A stretch of DNA of 64,000 nt from Candidatus Onthenecus intestinigallinarum. Its GTDB lineage: Bacteria; Bacillota; Clostridia; Christensenellales; Aristaeellaceae. This document shows positions 8,448-16,014 of this stretch, piece by piece (position 1 is the stretch's first letter; the number at the start of each line of letters is the position of its first letter). Below the pieces are notes generated by a model that had not been told where the DNA came from, made no database searches, and saw only the letters and a list, made by a program, of their open reading frames with translations. Position numbers and translations under genes: made by a program. The stretch covers positions 124,001 to 188,000 of the forward strand of contig DVFJ01000006.1 of assembly GCA_018713325.1 (NCBI GenBank). Reading direction: 5' to 3'.

Positions 8448-9681
8448 TGTGGCGGTCGTCGGCGGAGGTCCCGCCGGCATGATCGCCGCGCTCTTCGCCG
8501 CGCGCGAGGGCGCGCGCGTCGTGCTGCTCGAACGCAACGAAAAGCTGGGAAAAAAGCTGTATATCACCGGCAAGGGACGCTGTAACGTCACCAACGTCGC
8601 GGATTTCGAGGAGTTTTTTGCACAGGTTCCCCGGAATCCGCGCTTTTTGAACGCGGCTGTGCGCACGTTCGACGCCGGGGCGCTGCGGGCGCTGCTGGAT
8701 GAGCTGGGCGTGCCGACGGTCGTGCAGCGCGGCGGGCGCGTGTTTCCCGAAAGCGAGAAGGCCAGCGACGTGACGCGTGCATTCGAGCGCGCGCTGCGCG
8801 CCGCGGACGTGCAGGTGCGCCTCGGGGCTCGGGTTGAATCCGTCCAGGTGAAGGACGGGCACGCAACGGGCGTGACGCTGGAGGGCGGCGAATGCATGCT
8901 TGCGCGCGCCGTGATCGTCGCCACGGGCGGCGTCTCCTATCCGTCGACGGGCTCCACGGGCGACGGCTACCGCTTTGCGCGGGAGGCGGGGCATGCGGTC
9001 GAGCCGCCGCGGCCCTCGCTGGTGGGCATGACGACGCGGGACGAATGGCCGCGCAGCCTGCAGGGGCTTTCGCTCCGGAACGTGCGCCTGAGCGCGCGCA
9101 TGGGCAAGAAAAAGCTGTATGACGAGCTGGGCGAGATGCTCTTTACGCACTTTGGCCTGTCCGGACCGCTGGTGCTGGAGCTGTCCAGCCATATGACGGA
9201 CCTGAACCCGCAGGACGTGCAGGTGCGCATCGACCTGAAGCCCGGGCTCACGCCCGAGCAGCTCGACCGGCGCATCCAGCGCGACTTTGAGCAGATGCAG
9301 CGCAGGCAGCTGTCCGGCGTGCTGTCGGGGCTGCTCCCGCAGCGGCTGGCGGCGCTGTTCCCGGCGCTGTGCGGTCTGGATGGGGCGATGCCGGTGCATC
9401 AGGTGACGCGCGCGCAGCGTCTGCTACTGGCGCAGACGCTCAAGGCGCTGCCCGTTGAGATCGAGGGCATGCGGCCTGTGGACGAGGCAATCGTCACCCG
9501 CGGCGGCGTGAACGTGAAGGAGATCGTGCCGGGGACGATGGCGTCCAAGCGCGTGCCGGGGCTGTACTTTGCCGGCGAGGTGCTGGATGTGGACGCGCAC
9601 ACGGGCGGATTCAACCTGCAGATCGCGTTTTCCACCGGCGCGCTGGCCGGACGGAGCGCGGCGCGGGAAGGAAGGATGTAA
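8410..9681 (+). CDS. BaiN/HI0933-type NAD(P)/FAD-dependent oxidoreductase
   Basis: Flavoprotein of 423 aa in the HI0933/YhiN/BaiN group. The N-terminal Rossmann motif VAVVGGGPAGMIAALFAAREG binds FAD; GKGRCNVTN is the family signature, and a C-terminal GLYFAGEVLDVDAHTGGFN closes the FAD site. Some members reduce bile-acid intermediates in gut Clostridia (BaiN); most have no known substrate, and no bai genes are present here. ATG 8410 lies inside the regulator gene with GGAAGGAA upstream; GTG 8449 is a less likely alternative. A small AACGCC/GGCGTT hairpin follows the stop but lacks a T tract. Confidence 0.9.
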   Translation: MNIRSTSARTENDVAVVGGGPAGMIAALFAAREGARVVLLERNEKLGKKLYITGKGRCNVTNVADFEEFFAQVPRNPRFLNAAVRTFDAGALRALLDELGVPTVVQRGGRVFPESEKASDVTRAFERALRAADVQVRLGARVESVQVKDGHATGVTLEGGECMLARAVIVATGGVSYPSTGSTGDGYRFAREAGHAVEPPRPSLVGMTTRDEWPRSLQGLSLRNVRLSARMGKKKLYDELGEMLFTHFGLSGPLVLELSSHMTDLNPQDVQVRIDLKPGLTPEQLDRRIQRDFEQMQRRQLSGVLSGLLPQRLAALFPALCGLDGAMPVHQVTRAQRLLLAQTLKALPVEIEGMRPVDEAIVTRGGVNVKEIVPGTMASKRVPGLYFAGEVLDVDAHTGGFNLQIAFSTGALAGRSAAREGRM

Positions 9682-9726
9682 CGCCGGAAGGCGTTGCCAT
9701 AACCAAAGAACACAGGGGGGAGCAAG

Positions 9727-11169
9727 ATGCGATACGATGTGGCCATCGTAGGCGGCGGCGTGGTTGGATGCGCCGTCGCGCGGGAGTTGTCGCGCTATGA
9801 GCTGCGCGCGGTGCTCCTGGAGGCGACCGAGGACGTCGCCATGGGATCGTCCAAGGCGAACAGCGCCATCGTCCATGCGGGCTACGACTGCAAGCCCGGT
9901 AGCCTGATGGCGCGCCTGAACGTGCGCGGCAATGCGCTGTTCACGCGCTGGTGCGAGGAACTGGAGGTGCCGCTCTCGCGCTGCGGATCCCTCGTCATCG
10001 GCTTTGACGAGGCGGACCGGGCGCAGATCGAGAAGCTGTACGCGCAGGGCGTGAAAAACGGCGTGCCCGACATGGAGATCGTGGACGGAAACCGCGCCCG
10101 CGAGCTGGAGCCGTCGCTGTCCGATCAGGTGACCTGCGCGCTGTATGCGCCGACGGGCGGCATCACCTGCCCGTACGAGCTGACCATCGCCTGCAGCGAG
10201 AATGCGCGCCGCAACGGCGTGGAGCTGCGCACGAATACGCCCGTCTCCGCGGTGGAGGCGCTGGCGGACGGCGGCTTTGCGCTGACCTGCGGCGGAGAGC
10301 GCGTCGAGGCGAACTACGTGGTCAACGCCGCGGGCCTGTTCTCCGACGACATCGCGCGCATGGTGGGCGACGATTCCTTCAATGTCGCGCCGCGCAAGGG
10401 CGAATACCTGCTCATGGACCGCAACGCCTGCCACACGCACAAGGTCGTCTTCCAGACGCCCTCGAAGATGGGCAAGGGCGTGCTCGTCAGCCCCACGGTC
10501 GACGGCAACGTCTTCGCGGGCCCGACGGCGCTCGACCAGACCGACCGCTATGACACCGAGGTGACCCAGGCGGGCATCGACGCGCTGCGCACGCTGGCCG
10601 TGCGCTCCGTGCCCACGCTCAACTTCCGCGCGGTCATCACGTCCTTTGCGGGCCTGCGCGCCGTGCCCTCCACGGGCGACTTCGTGATCCGTCCCTGCGA
10701 GACCGCGCCGCACATGGTGCACGCGGCCGGCATCTGCTCGCCCGGCCTGTCCAGCGCGCCCGCCATCGCCGAGGAGGTCGCCGGCCTCCTGCGCGACCAG
10801 GGCCTGGAGCTGCGCGAAAAGGCGGACTTTGAACCCCACCGCAGCCACATCCCCGCGTTCCGCAAGATGACGCGCGAGCAGCAGGCCGAGGCCATCGCGC
10901 AAAACCCGCTGTACGGGCGCGTCATCTGCCGGTGCGAGACGATCACCGAGGCGGAGATCGTCGAGGCCATCCGCCGCGGCGCGCGCTCCGTGGACGGCGT
11001 CAAGCGCCGCACCCGCGCGGGCATGGGCCGCTGTCAGGGCGGCTTCTGCTCCCCGCGCGTGATGGACATCCTCTCGCGCGAGCTGCAGCTGCCCATGGAG
11101 GAGATCACCAAGTTCGGCGGCCATTCGAACCTGGTCGTCGGCAAGCTCAAGGAGGTGAAGCGCGTATGA
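9727..11169 (+). CDS. GlpA-like FAD oxidoreductase with C-terminal BFD-type [2Fe-2S] domain
   Basis: FAD-dependent DAO-family oxidoreductase, 480 aa, related to anaerobic glycerol-3-phosphate dehydrogenase subunit A. The N-terminus (VAIVGGGVVGCAVARELSRY) binds FAD. Residues about 410-455 form a BFD-like iron-sulfur domain with CRCET and GRCQGGFC, giving the four Cys expected for a [2Fe-2S] cluster. GGGGGG precedes ATG 9727. The stop overlaps the start of the next flavoprotein, which is followed by a DUF1667 protein; this three-gene set recurs in Clostridia, often with glycerol genes. No glycerol kinase or facilitator is in the window, so the substrate is inferred only. Confidence 0.88.
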   Translation: MRYDVAIVGGGVVGCAVARELSRYELRAVLLEATEDVAMGSSKANSAIVHAGYDCKPGSLMARLNVRGNALFTRWCEELEVPLSRCGSLVIGFDEADRAQIEKLYAQGVKNGVPDMEIVDGNRARELEPSLSDQVTCALYAPTGGITCPYELTIACSENARRNGVELRTNTPVSAVEALADGGFALTCGGERVEANYVVNAAGLFSDDIARMVGDDSFNVAPRKGEYLLMDRNACHTHKVVFQTPSKMGKGVLVSPTVDGNVFAGPTALDQTDRYDTEVTQAGIDALRTLAVRSVPTLNFRAVITSFAGLRAVPSTGDFVIRPCETAPHMVHAAGICSPGLSSAPAIAEEVAGLLRDQGLELREKADFEPHRSHIPAFRKMTREQQAEAIAQNPLYGRVICRCETITEAEIVEAIRRGARSVDGVKRRTRAGMGRCQGGFCSPRVMDILSRELQLPMEEITKFGGHSNLVVGKLKEVKRV

Positions 11170-12413
11170 ACCGCAAGGCGGACGTAGTCGTCATCGGCGG
11201 CGGGCCTGCGGGCCTGGCAGCGGCGCTGCAGGCCGACGCGGCGGGCGCGAGCGTGCTCGTGCTCGAGCGTGACAAGGAGCCCGGCGGCATCCTGCAGCAG
11301 TGCATCCACAACGGCTTTGGCCTGCACTACTTCGGCGAGGAGCTGACCGGCCCGGAGTACGCCGGGCGCTTCATCGACCGGGTGAAGCAGACCGGCATTG
11401 AGATCCTGACGGACACGATGGTGCTCGAGTTCACCGCGGACCGGCGCGTGCTGGCCGTCAGCGCCGAGTACGGCCTGCTGGAGATTGAGGCTGGCGCCAT
11501 CGTGCTGGCCATGGGCTGCCGCGAGCGTACCCGCGGCGCGCTGAGCATCCCCGGCACGCGCCCGGCGGGCGTGTTCACCGCCGGTTGCGCGCAGCGCCTG
11601 ACGAACATGGAGGGCTATATGCCGGGCCGTCAGGTCGTCATCCTGGGCTCGGGCGACATCGGCCTGATCATGGCGCGCCGCATGACCTGGGAGGGCGCCA
11701 AGGTCATGGCCGTATGCGAGCTGATGCCCTACTCCAGCGGCCTGAACCGCAACATCGTCCAGTGCCTGGTGGACAACGACATCCCGCTCAAGTTCAACCA
11801 CACGGTCGTGCGCATTCACGGCCGCGAGCGCGTGGAGGCCGTGACGATCAGCGAGGTCGACGTGAAGACCAAGCGGCCCATCCCCGGCACGGAGGAGACC
11901 ATCCCGTGCGACACGCTGCTGCTGTCGGTCGGCCTGCTGCCGGAAAACGAGCTGTCCATCGCCGCGGGCGTGGAGATGGACCGCGTGACCTCGGGCGCGG
12001 TCGTCGACGAGGAGCGCCAGACGAGCATCCCAGGCGTGTTCGCCTGCGGCAACGTGCTGCACGTGCACGACCTGGTCGACAACGTGAGCCACGAGGCCGA
12101 GCTGGCCGGGCGCAGCGCCGCGGCGTTTGCAAAGCATCCCGCGCCCGCCGCGCGCGCGCACCGCGTGATCGCCGAGGGCGGCGTGCGCTACGCCGTGCCG
12201 CAGATGCTCTCGGACAAGGCGGAGGGCAAGATCGACCTGTATTTCCGCGTGGGCGACGTCTACCGCGGCGCCGCGCTGCTGGTCAAGAGCGGCGAACGGA
12301 CGCTGCTTCGGCGCAAGAAGCCGATCATGACGCCCGGTGAGATGGAAAAGGTGACGGTCGACGTGACCGGGTTGACGGACGACGTCCACCTGTCGATCGA
12401 AACGGAGGGCTGA
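11166..12413 (+). CDS. NAD(P)/FAD-dependent oxidoreductase (second subunit of the GlpA-like set)
   Basis: Flavoprotein of 415 aa with two dinucleotide folds: FAD motif VVVIGGGPAGLAAALQAD near residue 10 and an NAD(P) motif VVILGSGDIGLIMARRMTWEG near 160. CIHNGFGLHYFGEELTGPEYA and FACGNVLHVHDLVDNVSHEA are strongly conserved in this family, which accompanies GlpA-like proteins and probably passes electrons between NAD(P)H and its partner. ATG 11166 overlaps the preceding stop and has AAGGAGGTGAAG upstream. The longer upstream frame is a shadow. It ends 3 bp before the DUF1667 gene. Confidence 0.9.
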   Translation: MNRKADVVVIGGGPAGLAAALQADAAGASVLVLERDKEPGGILQQCIHNGFGLHYFGEELTGPEYAGRFIDRVKQTGIEILTDTMVLEFTADRRVLAVSAEYGLLEIEAGAIVLAMGCRERTRGALSIPGTRPAGVFTAGCAQRLTNMEGYMPGRQVVILGSGDIGLIMARRMTWEGAKVMAVCELMPYSSGLNRNIVQCLVDNDIPLKFNHTVVRIHGRERVEAVTISEVDVKTKRPIPGTEETIPCDTLLLSVGLLPENELSIAAGVEMDRVTSGAVVDEERQTSIPGVFACGNVLHVHDLVDNVSHEAELAGRSAAAFAKHPAPAARAHRVIAEGGVRYAVPQMLSDKAEGKIDLYFRVGDVYRGAALLVKSGERTLLRRKKPIMTPGEMEKVTVDVTGLTDDVHLSIETEG

Positions 12414-12416
12414 GCG

Positions 12417-12779
12417 ATGAGGAAGGAAATGATCTGCATTTCATGCCCGATGGGCTGCATGCTGACCGTCGTGCAGGAGGCGGACGGCGAGGTGCGCGTC
12501 ACGGGCAATACCTGCAAGCGCGGCGAGACCTACGGCCGGCAGGAGATGACCTGCCCCATGCGCGTGGTGACCTCGCTGGTGCGCCTGGAGGGCGGCGCGC
12601 GGCCGGTCTGCTCGTGCAAGACGCGCCAGCCGATCCCCAAGGCCAAGATTCCGCAGGCGCTGGAGGAGATCGCCGCGCAGCTGAAGAGAGCGCCGCTGCG
12701 CCGCGGCGACGTCGTGATCGCGGACGTGGCGGGCACGGGCGTCGACGTCATCGCGACGTCGGACATCGCCGCGCGCTGA
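12417..12779 (+). CDS. DUF1667 cysteine-rich protein
   Basis: Small 120-aa protein that completes the GlpA-like operon. It has CISCPMGC at residues 8-15 plus further Cys at NTCKRG, MTCPMR and VCSCKT, a pattern suited to an iron-sulfur cluster or zinc, although the metal has not been established. DUF1667 genes almost always follow paired FAD oxidoreductases as here. Coupling is tight: the start is 3 bp after the previous stop. A probable role is electron transfer or assembly within the oxidoreductase complex, which is inference from position. Confidence 0.88.
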   Translation: MRKEMICISCPMGCMLTVVQEADGEVRVTGNTCKRGETYGRQEMTCPMRVVTSLVRLEGGARPVCSCKTRQPIPKAKIPQALEEIAAQLKRAPLRRGDVVIADVAGTGVDVIATSDIAAR

Positions 12780-12793
12780 GCGCTCAGGCCTAC

Positions 12794-12826
12794 GCGGGCC
12801 TCCCGGTATCGGGGGGTCCGCATTTT
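12794..12826 (+). terminator. Rho-independent terminator after the GlpA-like operon
   Basis: 11-bp stem with two G-U pairs (12794-12804 with 12811-12821), six-base loop, then ATTTTCT. The T tract is short. Confidence 0.6.
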
Positions 12827-12927
12827 CTGTTGCGGGCAGATATGCAAGCAGGAAAAGCGCATAGCGGCATAGAATGATATTCAATTACGGATCCAATATG
12901 ACAACGCAGGAAACGGAGGGCGGGACA

Positions 12928-14586
12928 ATGGCAGAGACGATCCGCCTGGCGATCGACGGCAAGACGGTGGAGGCAGAGCGCGGCCAGAGCGTGCAGTCGA
13001 TTCTGCGGGAGCGCCTGCCCGAGCTGCAGGAGCGCGCCGTGGCGGTGCGCGTGGGCGGGACGGTCAAGAGCCTGCGCTGGCAACCGCAACAGGACTGCGA
13101 CTGCGCGCTGCTGACCTATCAGAACGAAGAGGGACGGCGCGTCTATGAGCGCTCGGCGCGCTTCGTGTTCCTGATGGCGGTGCGCGACGTGATGCCCGGC
13201 GCGCGCGTGCGCATCGAAAACAGCGCGGGCTACGGCGTATACGCCGTCATCACGGGCGAGGGGGCGCTGTCGGGCTTCCGCGTGCGGCGCATCGAGCAGC
13301 GCATGCGCGAGATCGTCCTGGCGGATCTGCCCTTTGAGCGCACGCGCGTCACGCGCGAGGAGGCCATCGCCTACTTTGAGCAGGACGGCCAGCTGGACAA
13401 GGTGCGCCTGCTGCGCTATCGCCCCTACAGCTACTTCGACCTGTACGAGTGCGGCGGCATGAAGGAGTACTTCTACGGCGAGATGCTGCCCTCGACGGGC
13501 TATGTGCGCCACTTTTCCCTGCAGTTCAATCTGCCGGGCGTCGTGCTGCAATTGCCAGCGCCCGAGCAGCCCATGCGCACGGCGCCGTATATCGAGCGGC
13601 CGAAGCTGCAGCGTACGTTTGCAGAGGCGGCGCAGTGGTGCGAGCTGCTCTCGTGCAGCAACGCCGCCGACCTCAACGACCTGATCGACCGCGGCGAGCT
13701 GCGCGAGTTCATCCGCGTGAACGAGGCGCTGCAGGAAAAGTGCATCGCCGAGGCCGCGGACCGCATCGCCGAGAAGCGGGCGCGCCTGGTGCTGATCGCA
13801 GGCCCGTCCTCCTCGGGCAAGACGACGTTCTCGCGCCGCCTGGCCATTCAGCTGCGCCTGAGCGGGCTGCATCCCGTCTCGATCTCGCTGGACAACTACT
13901 ATCTGGACCGCGAAAAGGTTCCCCTGGGCCCGGATGGCCAGCCCGACCTGGAGTGCCTGGAATCGCTGGACGTGCCGCTGTTCAACGAGCAGCTCGTGCG
14001 CCTGCTGCAGGGGGACGAGGTCGAGATCCCGGACTTCTCGTTCAAGACCAAGCAGCGCAAGCCCACCGGCATCCCGCTGCGGGTGAAGGAGGACCAGCCG
14101 ATCATCGTGGAGGGCATCCACGGCCTGAACGACCGGCTCACCTGCGAGATCCCGGGCAAGCTCAAGTACAAGATCTACATCAGCGCGCTCACCCAGCTCA
14201 ACCTGGACGATCACAACCGCATCCGCACGACGGACGTGCGCCTGCTGCGCCGCCTGGTGCGCGACTATCAGTTCCGCCACTCGTCCGTCGACCGCACGAT
14301 GGACATGTGGGACGCCGTACGCGCGGGGGAGAGCAAGCATATCTTCCCATTCCAGGAGGAGGCGGACCTGATGTTCAACTCCTCGCTGCACTACGAGCTG
14401 GCGATCCTCAAGAAGTACGCCTATCCGCTGCTGGCAGGTGTGCCCGAGGACAGCCGCTGGTATCCGCGCGCGCTGCGCATGATGCGCTTTTTGAACTACT
14501 TCAAGACCGCCGACGTCGAAGACGAGATCCCGCCCACGTCGATCCTGCGCGAATTCATCGGCGGATGCACATTCTACCTGCCATAG
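12928..14586 (+). CDS. Nucleoside (uridine-type) kinase with TGS and ThrRS-like N-terminal domains
   Basis: Protein of 552 aa. The C-terminal half is a P-loop phosphoribulokinase/uridine kinase: Walker A GPSSSGKTTFS near residue 292, then SISLDNYYLDREKVP, EIPDFSFKTKQR and IIVEGIHGLND, all typical of uridine kinase. The N-terminal half has a TGS-like domain (about 1-60) and a region like the second additional domain of threonyl-tRNA synthetase. The fusion is widespread in Clostridia and Bacteroidetes and is annotated nucleoside kinase; the role of the ThrRS-like part is unknown. ATG 12928 has GGAGGGCGG upstream; the 18 codons before it lack a ribosome binding site. Confidence 0.9.
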   Translation: MAETIRLAIDGKTVEAERGQSVQSILRERLPELQERAVAVRVGGTVKSLRWQPQQDCDCALLTYQNEEGRRVYERSARFVFLMAVRDVMPGARVRIENSAGYGVYAVITGEGALSGFRVRRIEQRMREIVLADLPFERTRVTREEAIAYFEQDGQLDKVRLLRYRPYSYFDLYECGGMKEYFYGEMLPSTGYVRHFSLQFNLPGVVLQLPAPEQPMRTAPYIERPKLQRTFAEAAQWCELLSCSNAADLNDLIDRGELREFIRVNEALQEKCIAEAADRIAEKRARLVLIAGPSSSGKTTFSRRLAIQLRLSGLHPVSISLDNYYLDREKVPLGPDGQPDLECLESLDVPLFNEQLVRLLQGDEVEIPDFSFKTKQRKPTGIPLRVKEDQPIIVEGIHGLNDRLTCEIPGKLKYKIYISALTQLNLDDHNRIRTTDVRLLRRLVRDYQFRHSSVDRTMDMWDAVRAGESKHIFPFQEEADLMFNSSLHYELAILKKYAYPLLAGVPEDSRWYPRALRMMRFLNYFKTADVEDEIPPTSILREFIGGCTFYLP

Positions 14587-14608
14587 AGATTCCATCGGAC
14601 TGAGAAAT

Positions 14609-14644
14609 GGCCGAAGCGCGCCGATATCCGCTTCGGCCGTTTTT
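14609..14644 (+). terminator. Rho-independent terminator after the nucleoside kinase
   Basis: Perfect 10-bp stem (14609-14618 with 14629-14638), ten-base loop, then GTTTTT. Confidence 0.9.
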
Positions 14645-14732
14645 ACGCCAAAAATCGCTATGCGCGTTTTTTGCTTTTTCGGTTTGCTTTTCGCCGGCCT
14701 GCGCACAATAGCCGTGAGGAGGCGAATGAGCT

Positions 14733-15317
14733 TTGAAAAAAATCGTGCTTTTTATGTTGAGCGCGCTGCTGGCGCTGGGCCTGGCAGGCTGCGCGAGCGA
14801 GACGACGCCGCAGGCGTCGCCTTCGCCGATGATGACCACCGCCGCGCCGGCCACCCAGGCACCGACCACCGCGCCGACGGTCGCGCCGACAATCGCGCCG
14901 GAGCAGACGGCATCGTCCATGATGTCCACGGGCGCGCCGTCCAGTCCGTCCGCCGCGGGCATGGCCTCGGAGATGACGGATGAAGACGCCATGACGGTGG
15001 CCGAAGCGGTCAGCACGGAGGTCGCGCGCCTGAGCGAGATCGACAAGGCCACGACGGTCGTCGTCGGCGACACGGCGCTGATCGGCGTGTCGTTTGACGC
15101 GCAGTACCAGGGCGAGATGACCACGCGCATCAAGGACATGGTGGCCGACCGGGCGAAGACGGCCGACGCGCGCATCCAGAACGTCTGGGTGACGGCGGAC
15201 CCGGACCTGCTTGAGCGCGTGCAGGCGCTGTGGGACAAGCGCGACGGCGGCTCCGCGGTTGCGGACATCACCGACGAATTTCAGGAGATCGTCAACCGCC
15301 TGATGCCGCAGGGCTGA
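14733..15317 (+). CDS. YhcN/YlaJ family sporulation lipoprotein
   Basis: Predicted lipoprotein of 194 aa: signal peptide with lipobox LAGC (Cys 20), a Thr/Ala/Pro-rich linker (about 25-75), then a YhcN/YlaJ domain (about 80-190) including VVGDTALIGVSFDAQYQ and IQNVWVTADPDLLERVQAL. Family members are spore-associated lipoproteins, some linked to germination. The start is TTG 14733; GAGGAGG lies about 10 bases upstream and no ATG fits the frame. It stands alone between two terminators. Confidence 0.88.
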   Translation: MKKIVLFMLSALLALGLAGCASETTPQASPSPMMTTAAPATQAPTTAPTVAPTIAPEQTASSMMSTGAPSSPSAAGMASEMTDEDAMTVAEAVSTEVARLSEIDKATTVVVGDTALIGVSFDAQYQGEMTTRIKDMVADRAKTADARIQNVWVTADPDLLERVQALWDKRDGGSAVADITDEFQEIVNRLMPQG

Positions 15318-15334
15318 ACCGGTACCCTAAAAAC

Positions 15335-15364
15335 GGCGTAGCTTTCGGGCTATGCCTTTTTATT
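15335..15364 (+). terminator. Rho-independent terminator after the YhcN-type gene
   Basis: 8-bp stem with one G-U pair (15335-15342 with 15349-15356), TTTCGG loop, then TTTTTATT. Confidence 0.85.
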
Positions 15365-15435
15365 GTGGCCGAAAAAAGGCTGCATGCGAGCGCCTCCCAA
15401 CCGCATACCCTCGGGGTACCAAAGGAGGGGATCGC

Positions 15436-16014
15436 ATGGACCTCACGGGACGCGCCCGCCGCTGGAACCGCTGCGGGTATGTCGTGCTGCTGATCGTGGG
15501 CGCGGCGTGGCATTTTCTGTTTGATCTGTCGGGACAAAACGTCGTTGTAGGCGCGGTGACGCCGGTGAACGAGAGCGTTTGGGAGCACGGGAAGCTGCTG
15601 CTCTTTCCCATCTGCCTGTGGTGGCTGCTGGGCATGGCGCTGATCCGGCCTATGCGCGCCGACTGGCCGCAGGGCGACGTCGACGTAGAGCGCCGGCAGG
15701 CGCGCTGGCTGCTGGGCGCGTGCGTCGCCGCGCTGACGGCGCTGGCGGTGATGTTCGCCGGGTATTACACGCTTACCGGCGCGCTGGGCGTGCATGCGCT
15801 GTGGCTGGATCTGCTGATCTTCGCCCTCAGCCTGGCTGCTGGGCAGGCGGCCGGCGTGCACGCCTTTGCCAAGGGCGTACGCAGCCGCCGCACGCGCATC
15901 GTGGCGATCGCGCTGTTGGCGGCCGTGCTGGCGTGCAGCATCGTCTTTACCTATTGGACGCCACAGCTGCCCATCTTCTACTGCCCCGTGACGCAGACGT
16001 ACGGCCTGCCGTGA
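15436..16014 (+). CDS. DUF6512 family membrane protein
   Basis: Small integral membrane protein, 192 aa, with about five hydrophobic segments (near 14-32, 52-70, 92-116, 122-146 and 160-178). The conserved AVTPVNESVWEHGKLLLFP after the first segment is the hallmark of DUF6512. Function is unknown. The start is ATG 15436, preceded by AAAGGAGGGG; the frame upstream has no ribosome binding site. Its last 68 bp overlap the 3' end of the convergent NdvB-like gene, with no terminator between them. Confidence 0.85.
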   Translation: MDLTGRARRWNRCGYVVLLIVGAAWHFLFDLSGQNVVVGAVTPVNESVWEHGKLLLFPICLWWLLGMALIRPMRADWPQGDVDVERRQARWLLGACVAALTALAVMFAGYYTLTGALGVHALWLDLLIFALSLAAGQAAGVHAFAKGVRSRRTRIVAIALLAAVLACSIVFTYWTPQLPIFYCPVTQTYGLP

